From assembly GCA_015143295.1 (NCBI GenBank), contig CM026559.1:25062826-25126825 (forward strand): 64,000 nt of DNA, written 5' to 3'. How positions within the stretch are numbered: position 1 is the stretch's first letter; each line of letters begins with the position of its first letter. This DNA comes from Tetracentron sinense. Its lineage: Eukaryota; Streptophyta; Magnoliopsida; Trochodendrales; Trochodendraceae. Positions 60,038 to 64,000 of the stretch are shown one piece after another. Made by a program: the position numbers and the translations under genes. The notes under the pieces are model-generated. The model saw only the letters and a list, made by a program, of their open reading frames with translations, was not told where the DNA came from and made no database searches.

Positions 60038-60965
60038 TGTCACGACGATCCATATATACATAAGTTTGTTCAAACGCTCCGTCTTCTATCAGGCGACAAA
60101 TATTCTCCCATCATCAATTGGTTTACGATACATTGGACTACGTTCAAAGCATCGTAAACGGGCAAATTGTGATGGATAAAATTGGTAAGTGAGCAAGTGT
60201 TACAAGGGAGAGTAGAATCCTCGTCCTTGGGAAAGATGAATGAGGTTTCCGTACTCCATTTATGGTATAAGCTCGTGCTTCCCAAGACGATTTCAGATAT
60301 CTTCATCTGAAGGACGATTTCAAATATCGTTCTCTGAAGGACAATATCAGGTATTGTCCTTTGTAGGACTGTTTCAGATATCGTGCTCATACCAGGGACG
60401 GACTTGTGATCAATTTGAGGGTGGAACCGCCTTGTAGGACGGAATAATCAGGAGGTGATCTATTTACTCTGTTGTTAGATGAAAAGCATTGTCTTAACAT
60501 TTAATGCTGGTCATCTCAACCTGCTTTCGACCCAAGACCGACCTTAGAAATAGTAGGCTCACACGTGTGACACGTATGCATGAAGATCTATCTGACATAT
60601 TTGGTAATGATCATAAAGCAAATTGCATGGCCATGTATGGGCATAGATGGACATGATGAGACATCTGAATTCAAGTCTATAAATACCCCAGACATCCCCA
60701 AAGGTAAAAACTACTGGAGGATTTCTAAAGAATTATCGAAATACTAGTGTCAAAGTTTATTCTTTATACTTCATCTTCAACGCATACTGACGTGATCATC
60801 GGAAGACTTTGATAGGAGGGGCCCCCACCTGCATCAACAAAGGCGTGTTGTGAAACTACCTTCCTCCTTACATCAGTGAACCAGAAGTTAAAGAGCGAGT
60901 GATGTGTGGACTACCCAAGAAAATCCATCACAGTGATAAATCTGAAATCCCTTCGGTCACTAACA
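60038..60965 (+). mobile_element. LTR of a gypsy element, plus strand
   Basis: Runs from about TGTCACGACGATCC to CACTAACA, and is followed at once by TTTGGCGAGAAGCC, which resembles the TTTGGCGCC primer region of gypsy elements. TATA box TCTATAAATACCCC at 60,678-60,691. A four-copy 27 bp repeat lies upstream. Opposite in orientation to the gag-like region beside it, so probably a separate element. The left end is tentative. Confidence 0.55.
60282..60390. repeat. Four-copy 27 bp dyad repeat in LTR
   Basis: Units of the form GACGATTTCAGATATCGT plus CTCTGAAG occur four times head to tail, with variants GACAATATCAGGTATTGTCC and GACTGTTTCAGATATCGTGC. Each is an imperfect palindrome (ACGATaTC/GATATCGT), and paired changes keep the symmetry in the third unit. 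Confidence 0.8.
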
Positions 60966-61529
60966 TTTGGCGAGAAGCCAATGGAGCAACTGGTTTCTTG
61001 ATCAAATTTTGCAATCTTAATACTTTATCTATTGTTATCCCACTAGACTTTCTATCAAAACTGTGAGCGCGAGTTTCGAAAAAATCCTAGTTTTGTCTCA
61101 CGGGTGAATCTAGAGTCACCACCTATTCATTCTGAAGGAATAAGTCCCCGAGATTTAGATAAGGTCTTGGTCTGTGATCAGAGATTAGGGTAAGAGGTTC
61201 GGTTAAGTTCGGGGAAAGGGTTAGGTACCCCAACACTTCCACTTTTCAGTGGTTCCATATTTGCTATGGTTAAGCCAAGTTAAGCTCAATTTTAATCAAA
61301 TGCCTAAATGTTTAAGATAATGCTAATCCAAGAAGGAGAAAATCCTAGACTAGGGTCGAACCCGGGTTGGGCTGCCTGCGTACTCACATTGGGGTGAGAT
61401 CAGGCCGAACATAGTTCTGGCACATGAGCCCGTGTCAAGGCTAGGGGTGTATGTGTGTGCACCAAGGGTGGCTGATGGACCTAGTCCGGTAGACTAGGGT
61501 TTGGTTGACCAGGGTTAGTCAAAGTGTAG

Positions 61530-61690
61530 GGTTTGAGCCCGGTAGGCCTAAGGTAAGTCCAGTAGACTAGAATTGGACCCGGTAAGCCAAGAGGGAAGCT
61601 CGGTAGGCTGGTATGGCCCGGTAGGCCAAGGGGAAAGCCCGGTAGGCTAGCATGGCCCGGTAGACCAAGGGGTGAGGCCCGGTAGGCCTA
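61530..61690 (+). repeat. GGTAGGC minisatellite
   Basis: About seven to eight irregular copies of a roughly 19-22 base unit, consensus GCCCGGTAGGCCAAGGGGAAA (variants CCAGTAGACTAG, CTCGGTAGGCTGGTATG). Confidence 0.75.
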
Positions 61691-62660
61691 GGGCATCTTA
61701 ACCATGGGTTAAGATTGCTAATTGGGGTTAAGAAATATGGTTAACCATGGTTAGGGGTGCTAACCATGGTCAAAAAATCTAATAACAGTCTTTTTGGATT
61801 TTTTAGATTTTTTTGAGATTTTTCATGATTTTTCCCACCGGTCAAGGACTGCTTAACCGCGGTTAAGGTGGGTGGTCACCATGGTTGAGGCTATTAACCA
61901 TGGTTAAATAGCCGAACGAAGCCATTTTTAGGCTTCTCAGATTATTTTGGAATTTTTGAGTATTTTTTTAGAATTTTTTGGGTCCATGGGATGCTTAATC
62001 ATGGTTAAGGATTAACCATAGGCAGGTTTAACCATGGTTGATGGGCTGACTGGTCAAAAATGGGCCCAAGGACTGTGGTAAGGCCTAGACTAGCCTCCTA
62101 CCCAGTCTGGGCCCCCATAAGGGTCTGAAATTGCAAAAAACCTAAAAAAATTGATTACACTTTTAACCATGGTTAGCATGATTTTAACCATGGTTAACGG
62201 GGGAACCGCAGGAATTCGAGACTACCAGTGGATAGCTTGATATGCAAGAAGCATTTTGAGCCTTTGTCGAGCCCAAGGGGAGGTCGGGTGTCGGCCCCAC
62301 AAAGGCCCAAAGTTGTCCCGTTGAAACCCACATAAAATGATAGATTTCACAAACAACATTTTAACCAAACTTTGCGTGGATTTAACCGCGGTTAGGTTCA
62401 ATCCCCGGGGGATCCGAGACCACCATTGTGAATCCAGCTGTATGGGAAACAATTTGGGCACTTGTGGGCCCAAGAGGAGGTCAAATGTGGGTCTCACAGA
62501 GGTCCAAAGTTGCTTCGTTGAACTGTTTTGCACATTGTCGACCCCACTTTGGGGTTGATTTAACCATGGTTAGAAGCGAAGTTAGGGGTTGAAATTGCAC
62601 AGGGGGGTAGCTGGGAGTATGGGGAGTCTAACCATGGTTAAACCACGGTTATAGGTGGCG
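61690..62660. repeat. Field of TTAACCATGGTTAA palindromes
   Basis: About fifteen copies of the 12-14 base palindrome TTAACCATGGTTAA or close variants (AACCGCGGTT at 61,855 and 62,382; TAACCATGGTTAG; TTAATCATGGTTAA) over about 950 bases, irregularly spaced, within the Ogre-like LTR. Confidence 0.85.
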
Positions 62661-64000
62661 GCTTGAAACTGAAATTTTTTGAAATTTTTTTGGAAAAAAT
62701 CCTGTTTTGGCCAGTGGTGCTTGAGCAATAAGAGTCTAGGGGGATTCCTCTTGGATTAAGGATCCTCCAGATGTTAAGGAAGACCCCAAACGTGGTGGCA
62801 TATGGTGGTGGGGAGTTTGCCTGTGGCCACCCCTCAAGAACAAACACCCCCCCCCCCACACACCTACGAGGAAGATGGGGGGGTTCACTGCTTTAATTTG
62901 AAACTAAAAAGTAAAATGGGACCCCTGGAATGGGACCAAGGGTCCCTTACAAGAGTAAAATTGAACTAAAAAGTAAGGGAAGGGGAGGCGTATACCCCCT
63001 GCTCTGGCTGCGACAATGGCGACCATGGTGGCAGCTGTAGTTGGTGGTGGTGAGGCTGGGAGAGCCTGAAGCTTGTTCTCAGGTGGAGATAGGGAAGAGA
63101 GGCAAGTGGTTGGGCTGGCCAAAGGGTGGCAGAGCTCTCTCTATTTTTTTTTGTTTTTAAAAAAATCGATTTTTCCTCAACAATGGTCGTGGTGGTGGTG
63201 TTGTGTAGTTATGGTGGACCTACGAGACTCAGGGTAGCTGGTAGGGGGTGCGTGGGATCCAAATGAATGAGGTATAGAGGCTGGAATGGGGAGAGGGAGT
63301 AACTGCAATTTTTTTTTTGAAAAAAAACTCCCCGAAACCGTGGCTGTGGAGGGGTTTTATAGAGGATAGGGAAGGTGGATAAGGCTCACCTCTAGGCATG
63401 GGGAACACCTGAGGGTAGAGCAGAGGAGAGTAAGGGTAGCAGGGAGCCAGGGGCAGTTGGGTGGCAGCGTCCTTGTACGCATGCCGGAGGTAGAAGATGA
63501 TGAATAGTGTTTTTTTTTATTTTTAAATTTGATTTGTTTGTTTGTCTTACCAGTTTGGGTCCAGCCCTAAAGCACATGGGTCAACCCATGTTGGCCTTGC
63601 CAAACAAGGGTTGGTGCCCTAAACATTTTTTTTCTTTTTTTGTTATATTTTTTTCAAATTTTAAAATTTTGTTTTGTTTACCTTTTTGGGCCTAACCACC
63701 ACATGTGTGGAGAAGGCCAAAAGCGTTTTGTCCTAAAAAAAATTTGAATTTTGAAAGGATGATGTGGGTTCCAGTTGGATTGGGCTTAGTGGGCCTATGT
63801 TTGGGCCCAAAAATAGGGTTTTATCCATTTGTAAACAAAAATAGGGTCAGTGACTGGTCATATTTGTAAACAAATTGTACATAGTTATGCTCCACCTGGA
63901 TGGGTGTTGGTGGGCCCAGCAGAAAAGATCATCATCTTCCCTATATGAGCCACATGTCACCAGAGACAAGGAGGAATCTTCCAGCCTTCCTCCCCTCCTG

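Larger units (their letters stand above)
61072..64000 (+). mobile_element. Ogre/Tat-like gypsy LTR, start only (runs off window)
   Basis: Begins TGTGAGCGCGAGTTTCG, then GAGTCACCACC and GGGAAAGGGTTAGGTACCCC, the phrase order seen at the start of Ogre/Tat-type LTRs. At least 2.9 kb with no coding sequence, fitting the very long LTRs of that group. Contains a GGTAGGC minisatellite, a field of TTAACCATGGTTAA-like palindromes, G-rich stretches, and a TATA-like CCCTATATGAGCC near 63,938. It interrupts the internal start of the preceding plus-strand element. Confidence 0.6.

Noticed and set aside
62638-62859. Minus-strand ORF and other short ORFs in the 61-64 kb region
   Set aside because: No family motif, G-rich LTR sequence, and frames run through palindromes and the minisatellite.

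Overview
The window is nuclear DNA of a flowering plant: AT-rich, dense in nested transposons, with a large plant-type LRR receptor kinase, a plant ABCC transporter remnant and plant TE families (Ty1/copia, chromovirus-like Ty3/gypsy, Ogre/Tat-like LTR, hAT, MULE and Tourist MITEs, CACTA, Helitron-like). Intron and MITE content argue against a grass; I cannot name the species. All identity figures are by-eye estimates, not alignments.

Layout. A recent direct duplication dominates. Unit A (1 to about 16,553) and unit B (35,402 to about 52,299) match at roughly 98-99% outside the central LRR region. Each unit holds, in order: MITEs, a broken LRR receptor gene interrupted by a 2.45 kb solo LTR, a truncated copia element carrying a hAT MITE, a second solo LTR of 1.43 kb, and exon 1 of a full-size LRR-XII-type receptor kinase. 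The 3' parts (16,554-24,765 and 52,300-56,005: intron, exon 2, 3' flank, CACTA end) are also paralogous but much more diverged and carry different insertions, so an older duplication underlies the recent one.

Between the units (24.8-35.4 kb) lie a decayed minus-strand gypsy element with a 5' LTR and tRNA-Met primer site, a plus-strand copia fragment, an ABCC pseudogene, an orphan promoter/first-exon-like module and MITEs. After unit B come a CACTA end, a minus-strand gypsy gag-like region, a plus-strand LTR, and the start of an Ogre/Tat-like LTR that runs off the window.

Genes. The only gene that looks complete is the receptor kinase at 48,885-55,655 (two exons, 1,261 residues, 33 LRRs, non-RD kinase), a likely pattern-recognition receptor. 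Its paralog at 13,502 has an open exon 1 (28 LRRs) but a ruined exon 2, so it could make only a receptor with half a kinase. The locus looks like an evolving immune-receptor cluster.

I found no wholly new system. The most interesting points are the mosaic receptor paralogs (sharp divergence steps, LRR gain, a decoy-like truncation), and a shared promoter architecture in three otherwise different gypsy LTRs: GATC-centred palindrome clusters just upstream of the TATA box, a short-repeat array about 0.8-0.9 kb downstream, and a conserved CTGAG...CTCAG hairpin.
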